Below, one piece after another: positions 1 through 6,407 of a DNA stretch of 21,659 nt. Position 1 is the first letter of the stretch. The number at the start of each line of letters is the position of its first letter. Below the pieces are notes generated by a model. That model was not told the origin of the DNA, made no database searches, and was given only the letters and a program-made list of their open reading frames with translations. A program made the translations under genes and the position numbers. The stretch comes from an uncultured Francisella sp. (GTDB lineage: Bacteria > Pseudomonadota > Gammaproteobacteria > Burkholderiales > Neisseriaceae). The stretch lies in assembly GCA_943914555.1 (NCBI GenBank), contig CALUCM010000021.1, positions 1-21,659 of the forward strand. The letters are read 5' to 3'.

Positions 1-136
1 TTATCGTACTTTAAAAATTTGAAAGAGACGGGTTTTAAAGAATATTTATGGTGCGGTTTTGGAAATCACTCTTGGTTAAGAACATATTTTAAGAGTTTTG
101 TGAATAGCAAACTAATTAGAGTTATTTGGGTAGGTA

Positions 137-565
137 ATGATGTTTGACATAAGCACACGGGAGGTCAGATCATTTTTAGCAGAAGTATGGCGCAAACGAT
201 TCAGCTTACATTTGCAACCGATTGAAGTGATGACTTTAAAAATCATTAACGCGCATCCTGAATACCATCATATTTTAGAAAACATTGACAGTTATCTAAA
301 TAAAAGTTGGTCTGCTTTATCAGGAGACAGCAATCCTTTCTTACACTTGTCACTGCATCTTTCTTTGCAAGAACAAGTTTCCATTGATCAACCGCCAGGT
401 ATTGCCACTATTCATCAGAAGTTATGTGATCGGTACGGTAATTGGCTAGAAGCTGAACATAAAATGATGGATGCTTTACTGGAATTATTAAGTGATGTAC
501 AGCTTGGTAATAAAGGTTTTGACATCAACATGTATTTGGATCGTCTGAGGCAACTCGTTAATTAA
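137..565 (+). CDS. DUF1841 family protein
   Basis: Complete 142-residue protein of the DUF1841 family, which is widespread in beta- and gammaproteobacteria and has no established function. The family pattern is clear: an N-terminal helix ending in EVWRK (residues 15-19), then AHPEYH (39-44), then the central block NPFLHLSLHLSLQEQ followed by the DQPPGI motif. No signal peptide or membrane segment is visible, so a soluble cytoplasmic protein is expected. Two adjacent ATG codons (137 and 140) could both serve as start, and only a poor ribosome-binding site (GGTAG) lies directly upstream. The gene stands alone on its strand and converges on iscX, with the 598-667 hairpin between them. The family call is firm and the role is unknown. 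Confidence 0.88.
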   Translation: MMFDISTREVRSFLAEVWRKRFSLHLQPIEVMTLKIINAHPEYHHILENIDSYLNKSWSALSGDSNPFLHLSLHLSLQEQVSIDQPPGIATIHQKLCDRYGNWLEAEHKMMDALLELLSDVQLGNKGFDINMYLDRLRQLVN

Positions 566-597
566 GAATAACATTAAGTACGCTAAAAAACTGGTAA

Positions 598-667
598 GCC
601 TCTCATCACAAAGTTAAGTTTATAGCGATTTGGGCAGTTATTAGACTTACTTGTTAACGTGAGGGGC
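598..667. repeat. Long imperfect inverted repeat between convergent genes
   Basis: A 70-base sequence folds back on itself almost end to end. Bases 598-605 pair with 660-667 (8 bp, one G-U). Bases 608-613 pair with 650-654 (one bulged A), and 615-623 pair with 640-649 (one G-U and a bulge). The terminal loop is about 16 bases. It lies between the stops of the DUF1841 gene and iscX, where a two-way terminator would be expected. On the minus strand a run of six T follows about eight bases after the stem. The large loop and multi-part stem are not typical of an intrinsic terminator, so a structured RNA or a copy of a dispersed repeat is also possible. Confidence 0.45.
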
Positions 668-707
668 ATCTTTAAAAATTTAAAATTCTTTTAACCGCAA
701 GATCGTC

Positions 708-902
708 TTATGATACTTCTTCGATCCAAATTGTTTGAATGGCTTCTAGCACCCGCTCCCCGCAACGTTCTGGTTGATCATCAAATTTAGGGATATTTAA
801 TATCAGACGCCTTAGATCACTGAATCGTAGGAAATGTGGATCAATATCAGGATAATGATCAGCTAAATATTCAGCAATGTCACGAGAATCTGTCCATTTC
901 AT
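708..902 (-). CDS. iscX: Fe-S cluster assembly protein IscX
   Basis: Complete 64-residue IscX (YfhJ), a small acidic cytoplasmic protein that binds iron and the cysteine desulfurase IscS and tunes ISC-type Fe-S cluster assembly. The signature is MKWTDS at the N-terminus, DHYPDIDP near residue 16, RFSDL, KFDD near 40, and the ending VLEAIQTIWIEE, all as in the E. coli protein of 66 residues. The start is fixed by a perfect AGGAGG (913-918) ten bases upstream. In E. coli iscX closes the isc operon after fdx. Here it stands alone, next to a DUF1841 gene and with no isc or hsc gene in the window, so it must have its own promoter, which I could not place with confidence. Confidence 0.93.
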   Translation of the reverse strand: MKWTDSRDIAEYLADHYPDIDPHFLRFSDLRRLILNIPKFDDQPERCGERVLEAIQTIWIEEVS

Positions 903-1220
903 TATTCTTTATCCTCCTAGATGGAACTTTTTATTAAAAACATATTTAATGAGTATAAATATAAAGGGGGAGCATCTCAGCTTAAGATAATATCATTTCT
1001 TAACATCTAAATGGAGTTGTTTTAACTTCTACTACTTCTGAAGGAAATAGTGATATTTGTTTTTATTTATTGATTTGATTTAATTAATGTTTAAACTTTG
1101 TTATTCTAGCTAGTGTTATGGCATTAAAATCAAGACGCGAAGGCCTCAAATTTATTTATAGTTTGATGGGCTCTACTTAACTAGTGTATAGCAGAGACTT
1201 TGTTTTAAGGTGAATGATCA
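903..1220. other. Intergenic region between iscX and the tonB-like gene
   Basis: This 318-base AT-rich gap separates two divergent genes. It holds the iscX ribosome-binding site at its left end, a short inverted repeat (TTAAGA/TCTTAA around 984-1003), and a candidate rightward promoter near 1163-1192. I see no credible open reading frame or RNA gene in it. Confidence 0.6.
1163..1192 (+). promoter_or_regulatory. Candidate promoter of the tonB-like gene
   Basis: TTGATG (1163-1168) and TATAGC (1187-1192) are 18 bases apart, each matching four of six consensus sigma-70 positions. Transcription would start near 1200, leaving a short leader before the TTG start at 1221. The match is modest. Confidence 0.35.
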
Positions 1221-2072
1221 TTGGTTAAAATAAAAAAATCTTTGGCTAAAAGCAAGTTTTTAGATAATAGCCGGCATATTCAAGAAAAAAAAACGTTATT
1301 TAAGAACAGGTTGATTACCGCTTTTTCGGTGCTGTTCATTCATCTTCTTATTTTGGGTCTAATGTATTGGCACAGCACACGTCATCTGCAAAATGATTCT
1401 ATTAGCTTGGTTAACACTTTTGATATGGTGGAGATTCATGGGAATAATCAAGAATCTGATGTAACAGCAGTTAATCCACCTTCATCTTCAACAGTAGTTT
1501 CTAAAATAACTCAAGCAAAAGCCACTCAAGAAAAAATAGTGGGTCAACCTAAAAGAATTATGACAGCAAAGCCGCACATGGCAAATCACTCTACGGTTAA
1601 AAAATATGTGTCAGAATCTGTTGCTGCATTTCATGACAGAGAGCAAAGAGAAGAGTCGCGCTATCATAATGAGCAAAGTGAAGGTAAAAAGGCCATAAAT
1701 TCTAGTATCTTAGCTAGCTCATCAACATCGCAAACAGGGCACAAAGGTAGTGAAACAGTTATGGGATCAAGTAGCGGTCCATCAAAAGAAATCAATCGTC
1801 AGGCTTCTTTCGTGCAGGTGGTTAAGCCTATTTATCCGTTGCAATCCAAGCAAAATGAAGAACAAGGAACAGTTCGTCTACGGGTGACGATATTAGCAAA
1901 TGGAGCAGTTGCCAATATCCGTATCATTCGCTCAAGCGGTTATGCCCGTTTGGATCAAGCTGCTCTTGATACTGTGAATAAAAAATATCATTTTTCTCCA
2001 GCATTGCGTGGTGGGCAGCCTTATGTGTCTGATGTTGAATTCAACATTAAATTTATCTTAAAAGATGCCTGA
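1221..2072 (+). CDS. TonB-family energy-transducing protein
   Basis: 283-residue inner-membrane protein with the TonB layout: a basic cytoplasmic tail (1-30), one membrane helix (about 31-50), a long Ser/Thr/Lys-rich periplasmic spacer, and a C-terminal TonB domain (about 194-283). That domain carries the expected YP near the start (KPIYP), the GTVRLRV and SGYARLDQAAL segments, and a final beta strand. TonB passes proton-motive energy from ExbB/ExbD to outer-membrane transporters. The spacer lacks the Pro-Glu/Pro-Lys repeats of classical TonB, and no exbB, exbD or receptor gene is adjacent, so the partner and cargo are unknown. The start is TTG: AAGGTG (1208-1213) sits upstream, and no in-frame ATG occurs before the membrane helix. 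A TolA-like role is possible but less likely. Confidence 0.82.
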   Translation: MVKIKKSLAKSKFLDNSRHIQEKKTLFKNRLITAFSVLFIHLLILGLMYWHSTRHLQNDSISLVNTFDMVEIHGNNQESDVTAVNPPSSSTVVSKITQAKATQEKIVGQPKRIMTAKPHMANHSTVKKYVSESVAAFHDREQREESRYHNEQSEGKKAINSSILASSSTSQTGHKGSETVMGSSSGPSKEINRQASFVQVVKPIYPLQSKQNEEQGTVRLRVTILANGAVANIRIIRSSGYARLDQAALDTVNKKYHFSPALRGGQPYVSDVEFNIKFILKDA

Positions 2073-2193
2073 TTGTTGCAGGCTGTGTGGGAGATTATCT
2101 GAAATTTTTTAGCTAGCTTAAATGAAGAGTTGAAAGATAATTTAAGGTATAATAGATTGACTTTCTGCCAAAATTCACAAGTATTTTAAAAGA

Positions 2194-2286
2194 TGGCGGA
2201 GAATGAGGGATTCGAACCCTCGATAGAGGTTTTGCCCCTATGCACCCTTAGCAGGGGTGTGCCTTCAGCCTCTCGGCCAATTCTCC
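2194..2286 (-). tRNA. tRNA-Ser (GCT)
   Basis: A 93-base serine tRNA on the minus strand. It has a seven-pair acceptor stem (GGAGAAT/ATTCTCC), the serine-type D arm, anticodon GCT in loop CTGCTAA closed by CACCC/GGGTG, the long variable arm typical of serine tRNAs, a GGTTCGAATCC T arm and an encoded CCA. It decodes AGC and AGU and resembles the E. coli GCT serine tRNA. A T-rich stretch follows its 3' end. Confidence 0.97.
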
Positions 2287-2298
2287 GCAAGGCTGTAC

Positions 2299-2327
2299 AC
2301 TATATCGCATAGCGTTGATGTCGTCAA
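2299..2327 (-). promoter_or_regulatory. Promoter of tRNA-Ser
   Basis: On the minus strand TTGACG (2322-2327) is followed after exactly 17 bases by TATAGT (2299-2304), each five of six to consensus. The tRNA begins about 12 bases downstream, so the primary transcript has almost no leader. Confidence 0.8.
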
Positions 2328-2556
2328 GAATATGGAATTAACCAAATTTTTATTGACTAATTAAAATACACTTTAAAGCATCAGTGCTTAAGTATTTATT
2401 TCTATATCATGAAATATTGTTTTCATCTCTATTTAAAGACTAAATGACAGCGTTGCTGCCATGTCTTAAGCAAATTTATTTCAGTAAAGAAATATCTCTA
2501 AGAGCAATAAAATAACGTCTATATGTTTGCTTTACAGTTAGTTTCCTTTGCTAGTC

Positions 2557-2585
2557 TTGACGACTCTTATATTTCTTGCTACCAT
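2557..2585 (+). promoter_or_regulatory. Promoter of the tRNA-fMet/tRNA-Phe unit
   Basis: TTGACG (2557-2562), a 17-base spacer and TACCAT (2580-2585) form a sigma-70 promoter about 25 bases before the tRNA. The -35 hexamer is identical to that of tRNA-Ser. C-rich bases follow the -10 box, which would fit stringent control of stable RNA, although that is inference. Confidence 0.65.
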
Positions 2586-2610
2586 CCCACACTTAATTTT
2601 CTATTTTTGA

Positions 2611-2688
<78 letters not shown>

Positions 2689-2700
2689 CAACTTAAAGAG

Positions 2701-2776
<76 letters not shown>

Positions 2777-2778
2777 GC

Positions 2779-2810
2779 GGACTCTCGTTATAAAATGTTA
2801 GTCCTATTTT
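2779..2810 (+). terminator. Possible terminator of the tRNA unit
   Basis: GGACT (2779-2783) pairs with AGTCC (2800-2804), followed by TATTTT. The stem is short and the loop is 16 bases, so this is a weak candidate. It is, however, where the tRNA-fMet/tRNA-Phe transcript should end before the convergent darP gene. Confidence 0.35.
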
Positions 2811-2842
2811 GATCCTTAGGCAGGCACTATCAGGTATTCCAC

Positions 2843-3394
2843 TTATGTTTGGAAAGGCTCTATCTCTTTTAACAGGCGAAGTAATTCTCTATAAGCTTTC
2901 AAAAACTTATGTTGAGAAAGTTCTTTGCGTGCATTTCTAATGATTGTATGTAAACAAGCTGTTTGTGCTTGTGGGTGCGAAGAAAGGTACTCTGTTAAAG
3001 CCTGGTCATTAGCAATTAAGCGTTTTCTTTGTTGTTCCATTCGCTTTAAATAAGCCTGAAAAGCAGCATTTTCGCCATCTTTAATTGCAAAATAGTTTTT
3101 AATGATTAGTAGTTGATCATCTTCTAATTCGCGCATAAGTCGCCCAATGTACTGTAGCTGCCGTCTTAGAGCACTGTTGGAATGAATTTTTAGATAATCT
3201 GAAATAGCAAGTGTTAAGTGATTACTTAGTCCAAGCTTTTCATGTTCTTCACTGTTTAATGTGGTTAAACGCTTGCCCAAAGCTTGTAGAGAGTGCATTA
3301 GCTGTTTTTTCTGTGTTTTGCTAATTGGTTTATCTTGAAGTTCAGGGAGCACATTACTTTCGTCTAAGGTACTGTGGTCAAATGGCTTATTCAT
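2843..3394 (-). CDS. darP: Ribosome biogenesis factor DarP (YjgA)
   Basis: 183-residue protein of the YjgA/DarP family, which in E. coli associates with precursors of the large ribosomal subunit and promotes maturation of the peptidyl-transferase centre. The family pattern is visible: the basic KTQKKQLMHSLQALGKRL segment (about 27-44), a central helical region with RRQLQYIGRLMRELED (about 78-93), and a Lys/Arg-rich helical C-terminal half containing RNARKELSQHK. The length matches the usual 180 or so residues. No secretion signal is present, as expected for a cytoplasmic protein. There is no strong ribosome-binding site before the ATG. Its promoter is probably 3438-3465. It stands alone on its strand and converges on the tRNA unit. 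Confidence 0.9.
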   Translation of the reverse strand: MNKPFDHSTLDESNVLPELQDKPISKTQKKQLMHSLQALGKRLTTLNSEEHEKLGLSNHLTLAISDYLKIHSNSALRRQLQYIGRLMRELEDDQLLIIKNYFAIKDGENAAFQAYLKRMEQQRKRLIANDQALTEYLSSHPQAQTACLHTIIRNARKELSQHKFLKAYRELLRLLKEIEPFQT

Positions 3395-3437
3395 GAAATT
3401 TTCTATCTAAAAATATTGGAAAATATAGGCTACTCAG

Positions 3438-3465
3438 TCTATAACTTTTAAAAAACAATGGTCAA
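3438..3465 (-). promoter_or_regulatory. Candidate promoter of darP
   Basis: On the minus strand TTGACC (3460-3465) and TATAGA (3438-3443) are 16 bases apart, pointing toward darP about 44 bases away. Confidence 0.5.
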
Positions 3466-3496
3466 TCTGCGATTGCTGTTTTATAGAATTTCTTTA

Positions 3497-3526
3497 TTGA
3501 CATCAAGCTTAAATTAAAAGTAAACT
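3497..3526 (+). promoter_or_regulatory. Rightward promoter far upstream of fadE
   Basis: A perfect TTGACA (3497-3502) is followed after 18 bases by TAAACT (3521-3526, four of six). It would start RNA near 3533, giving fadE a leader of about 300 bases, or else a separate small RNA. No other gene lies between it and fadE. Confidence 0.45.
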
Positions 3527-3768
3527 AGTCGGCGGACTTTTTGATTTTGATGATGTGTTTGGTAGCCAAAGCATAGTCTTGTTAAGAGGGGTTACATTTC
3601 GAGCCTCGTATCTTGTTGATGGTAAATGTAGGTGGGTTATTGATTTGTTATCGAGTATTAAAGTTGCTTTGGTTGATGTTAAATGCCTATTAAACACTAC
3701 CGCAACAAAGGCATCAAACGGTTTGTTTAATATTTTACAAGCTAAATTTTTTCTTAGCATGATTAAGC

Positions 3769-3783
3769 TTTAGACGGTCTAAA
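3769..3783. promoter_or_regulatory. Palindromic operator candidate upstream of fadE
   Basis: TTTAGAC-G-GTCTAAA is a perfect 7-1-7 inverted repeat, 50 bases before the fadE start codon. Position and symmetry suit a dimeric repressor site, such as the fatty-acid-responsive regulators (FadR, PsrA or TetR-type) that control fad genes elsewhere. The sequence does not match a consensus I can name with confidence, and no regulator gene is in the window. Confidence 0.35.
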
Positions 3784-3832
3784 AATAAACTGATTGGGCC
3801 ATCTTTGTGAGTGAGGTTTTAAGGAGATTTAT

Positions 3833-6310
3833 ATGAGTATTGTTGCATCTATCGTCTTAATGCTGGTGCTGATAGCGATAGCAGCTTATTTAAGAATGAA
3901 GGGAGTAGTGATTGCCTGCGCTGCATTGATAGGTATTGCACTTGGTCAGGTTGTGACATGGAATTGTACCTGGATTCATGTCTGTTTATATATTTTAGTG
4001 ATCCTTGTAGGTCTGTTTACTACTTTTCAGCCCATTCGCAGAGCATTATCTGATCGAATTTTTACTATCTTCAAAAAAGTAAGCCCGAAGATATCAGAAA
4101 CAGAGCAGGCTGCCATTGATTCTGGTACAGTATGGTGGGACGGAGAATTGTTCTCTGGTCTTCCTAATTATGACAAATTACTTGGTTATAAAGATCCACA
4201 TTTAACAGAAGAAGAACAAGCTTTTATTGACGGTCCTGTTGAGGAGCTTTGTCAAATGCTTGATGAATGGCAGATTTCACATGAACTCAAGGATTTACCA
4301 GAAGAGGCATGGAAAAAAATCAAAGATTCTCGTATTTGGGGCATGATCATTAAAAAACAGTATGGTGGTTTGGAGTTTTCTCAATATGCGCACGCTAAGG
4401 TATTAAGAAAAATCAATAGTCGCTCACCCACTGCTGCAGTAATTGTGATGGTGCCTAATTCTTTAGGGCCTGGTGAGCTGTTACAACGTTACGGTACAGA
4501 AGAACAAAAGAACTTTTATTTACCCAAATTAGCTAAAGGGGAAGAAATTCCTTGCTTTGCCTTAACAAGTCCTTATGCTGGTTCTGATGCAGGAGGTATT
4601 CCTGATTTTGGTGTAGTATGTAGAGCCGATTATAAAGATCCAATCAGCGGCAAAGAGTATAAAGACGCCTTAGGTGTTCGTGTGTCTTGGGAAAAACGCT
4701 GGATCACTTTGGCTCCTGTGGCCACCGTATTAGGATTGGCATTCAAAATGTATGATCCTGATGGCTTATTAGGAGAGCGTTTTGGCGGTAAGCGAGATAT
4801 TGGTATTACTTTAGCACTAGTGCCTACAAAACATACAGGCGTACAGATTGGTCGCAGACATTATCCTATTGGTTCTCCGTTTATGAACGGTCCTACTTGG
4901 GGTAAGGATGTATTTATTCCACTAGAATGGATCATTGGTGGTATCGAAAGAGCAGGTAAAGGCTGGCCTATGTTGATGGAGTGCCTATCTATTGGTCGTT
5001 GTATTTCATTACCAGCAGGTGGCACTACCGTTTCTAAATTTGCTTCTTATTTGACTGCTTTATATACATGCGTACGTGATCAGTTTGGCTTACCTATCGG
5101 TCGATTTGATGGTGTTGGTGAGAAAATGGCAAAAATTGCTAGCAACGCTTATCTTTCTGAAGCTGCTCAAGATTTAGCTTTGACAGCGCTTGATATGGGT
5201 GAGAATCCCAGTGTAATCTCGGCTATTTTAAAATATAACTTAACAGAAAGGGGTCGGGAATCAATCAATTATGCAATGGATATTTTTGCTGGTCGTGCTG
5301 TGGTACTTGGTCCAAGAAATCCTTTAGCAGCCCCCTATCAAGCAATGCCAGTATCGATTACTGTGGAAGGTGCCAATATCTTGACTAGAACACTTATGAT
5401 TTTTGGACAAGGTGCAATTCGTTGTCATCCTTATGTATTAAAAGAAATGATGGCTGCTGCTGATAATGATGCTGCTAGCTTTGATAAAGCGTTAGCTGGG
5501 CATCTACATTTTGCCTTTACCAATGTATTCCGTAGTTTCTGGTTGAGTCTAACCAATGGTATATTTGCGCGATCACCTCGTTCAGGAGCGGTTGCTGCCA
5601 ACTATAGATTGGTCACTAGAATCAGTGCTAATTTTATGGTACTGGTTGATTTAACTATGGGTAGTTTGGGAGGCGCTTTGAAGTTCAAAGAAAAGATTTC
5701 TGGACGCTTAGCTGATGTAGTGAGTAATCTTTATTTAGCCACTGCTTCTTTAAGGCGTTTTGATCAAGAAGATAGTCCGAAAGAAGATTTGCCTTTATTG
5801 AACTATACAATACAAACTTGTATGGCTGATGCTGAAGAAGCAATGGATGGGGTTATTAGGAACTTACCTAACTTTTTTGTGCGCTGTTTGGCTAGATTGT
5901 TGATTTTCCCTTTGGGTAGAAGATTACACGGTCCAAGTGATGCGATTGGCTCCAAAGTATCTGAGTCTATGCTGGAAGCAGGGCCTATGCTAAAGCGTTT
6001 ATCGCAAGACCTTTTTGTCAGCAAGGATCCAAAAAGTTTCTTAAATATCTTAGCTAAAGCAAGAGATGCTGTTGTGAAGGCAGAACCCATTGAAAAGAAA
6101 CTGCGCAAGTTGGAGAGAGAAGGTAAGTTTAGGGAATTTTCTCCGCATAGTCGTTTACAAGAAGCGTTTGATAATGGTTGGATTAATCAAGAAGAGTTTG
6201 CTTTAGTGACAGATGCGCGTAAACTGAAACGTGATGTCATTATGGTAGACGATTTTGATATGAAACTAAAAAACTATGATAAAAATCTGTTGGATCGAGT
6301 AGTTTTTTAA
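3833..6310 (+). CDS. fadE: Membrane-anchored acyl-CoA dehydrogenase FadE
   Basis: 825-residue FAD enzyme of the large E. coli FadE (YafH) type, which catalyses the first step of beta-oxidation, acyl-CoA to trans-2-enoyl-CoA, and passes electrons to ETF. It is close to E. coli FadE (814 aa) along its whole length. The N-terminus holds two or three hydrophobic helices (about 3-20, 23-40, 46-64) that anchor it to the membrane. The family blocks TVWWDGELF (about 98), AFIDGPVEE, IIKKQYGGLEFS, PNSLGPGELLQRYGTEEQK, PCFALTSPYAGSDAG and TVEGANILTR follow. Glu512 in the last block is the probable catalytic base, and a FadE-specific C-terminal domain ends the protein. AAGGAG (3821-3826) lies seven bases before the ATG. 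The gene opens the fadE-fadN-fadA operon and is followed by a strong hairpin. Confidence 0.96.
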   Translation: MSIVASIVLMLVLIAIAAYLRMKGVVIACAALIGIALGQVVTWNCTWIHVCLYILVILVGLFTTFQPIRRALSDRIFTIFKKVSPKISETEQAAIDSGTVWWDGELFSGLPNYDKLLGYKDPHLTEEEQAFIDGPVEELCQMLDEWQISHELKDLPEEAWKKIKDSRIWGMIIKKQYGGLEFSQYAHAKVLRKINSRSPTAAVIVMVPNSLGPGELLQRYGTEEQKNFYLPKLAKGEEIPCFALTSPYAGSDAGGIPDFGVVCRADYKDPISGKEYKDALGVRVSWEKRWITLAPVATVLGLAFKMYDPDGLLGERFGGKRDIGITLALVPTKHTGVQIGRRHYPIGSPFMNGPTWGKDVFIPLEWIIGGIERAGKGWPMLMECLSIGRCISLPAGGTTVSKFASYLTALYTCVRDQFGLPIGRFDGVGEKMAKIASNAYLSEAAQDLALTALDMGENPSVISAILKYNLTERGRESINYAMDIFAGRAVVLGPRNPLAAPYQAMPVSITVEGANILTRTLMIFGQGAIRCHPYVLKEMMAAADNDAASFDKALAGHLHFAFTNVFRSFWLSLTNGIFARSPRSGAVAANYRLVTRISANFMVLVDLTMGSLGGALKFKEKISGRLADVVSNLYLATASLRRFDQEDSPKEDLPLLNYTIQTCMADAEEAMDGVIRNLPNFFVRCLARLLIFPLGRRLHGPSDAIGSKVSESMLEAGPMLKRLSQDLFVSKDPKSFLNILAKARDAVVKAEPIEKKLRKLEREGKFREFSPHSRLQEAFDNGWINQEEFALVTDARKLKRDVIMVDDFDMKLKNYDKNLLDRVVF

Positions 6311-6334
6311 CTTTTAGTGGAGTATGAGTAAGCG

Positions 6335-6376
6335 ATAAAAGCCATGCTGACAGTTTTTTGTTAGCATGGCTTTTAT
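6335..6376 (+). terminator. Strong hairpin between fadE and the fadN-type gene
   Basis: Bases 6335-6352 pair with 6359-6376 to give an 18-bp stem with a single G-U and a six-base loop (GTTTTT). The 3' arm ends in TTTTAT, which serves as a short U tract, so this looks like an intrinsic terminator or attenuator. It could instead be an RNA stabiliser that sets unequal levels of the two genes. Only about 30 bases separate it from the next start codon, too few for a separate promoter there, so fadN is probably expressed by read-through. Confidence 0.7.
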
Positions 6377-6407
6377 TAAATCATTGATTGTAAGAGGTAA
6401 TCGCGTC

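Larger units (their letters stand above)
2287..2610. other. Intergenic region between divergent tRNA genes
   Basis: This 324-base AT-rich spacer carries the tRNA-Ser promoter at its left end and the tRNA-fMet promoter at its right end. The middle (about 2330-2550) shows no open reading frame, tRNA or clear hairpin that I can support. Confidence 0.6.
3395..3832. other. Long intergenic region upstream of fadE
   Basis: A 438-base gap between divergent darP and fadE. It carries the darP promoter on minus, a rightward promoter with a perfect TTGACA (3497-3526), a short hairpin (GCTAA/TTAGC, about 3742-3759), a 15-base palindrome (3769-3783) and the fadE ribosome-binding site. Short overlapping open frames lie at 3509-3773 on both strands, but neither resembles a known protein nor has a ribosome-binding site. 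I therefore treat the gap as a regulatory region with a possible untranslated leader or small RNA. Confidence 0.5.

Noticed and set aside
1..147. Open frame from the window edge to a stop at 145-147 that overlaps the DUF1841 start and could be the 3' end of an upstream gene.
   Set aside because: Only 48 codons are visible, they match nothing I recognise, and the frame could be open by chance. The sequence before the window is needed.
598..667. The 70-base hairpin as a degenerate tRNA (seven-pair end stem and tRNA-like length) or an integron attC site.
   Set aside because: There is no T arm, D arm or anticodon stem, and the paired attC core sites are missing. No integrase gene is in the window.
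2115..2155. Perfect TATAAT around 2148-2153 on the plus strand, downstream of the tonB-like gene.
   Set aside because: The only -35-like hexamer (TTGAAA) is just 12 bases away, and the transcript would run antisense into tRNA-Ser. It is probably chance in AT-rich DNA.
3509..3773. Overlapping small open frames on both strands upstream of fadE (83 and 72 residues).
   Set aside because: Neither has a ribosome-binding site or a recognisable product, and the plus frame needs a GTG start. The region is better explained as a leader or regulatory DNA.
6366..6407. N-terminal extension of the FadN-type protein starting at ATG 6366.
   Set aside because: That ATG is inside the 3' arm of the strong hairpin and has no ribosome-binding site, while ATG 6408 has AGAGG at a suitable distance and gives the family's usual N-terminus.
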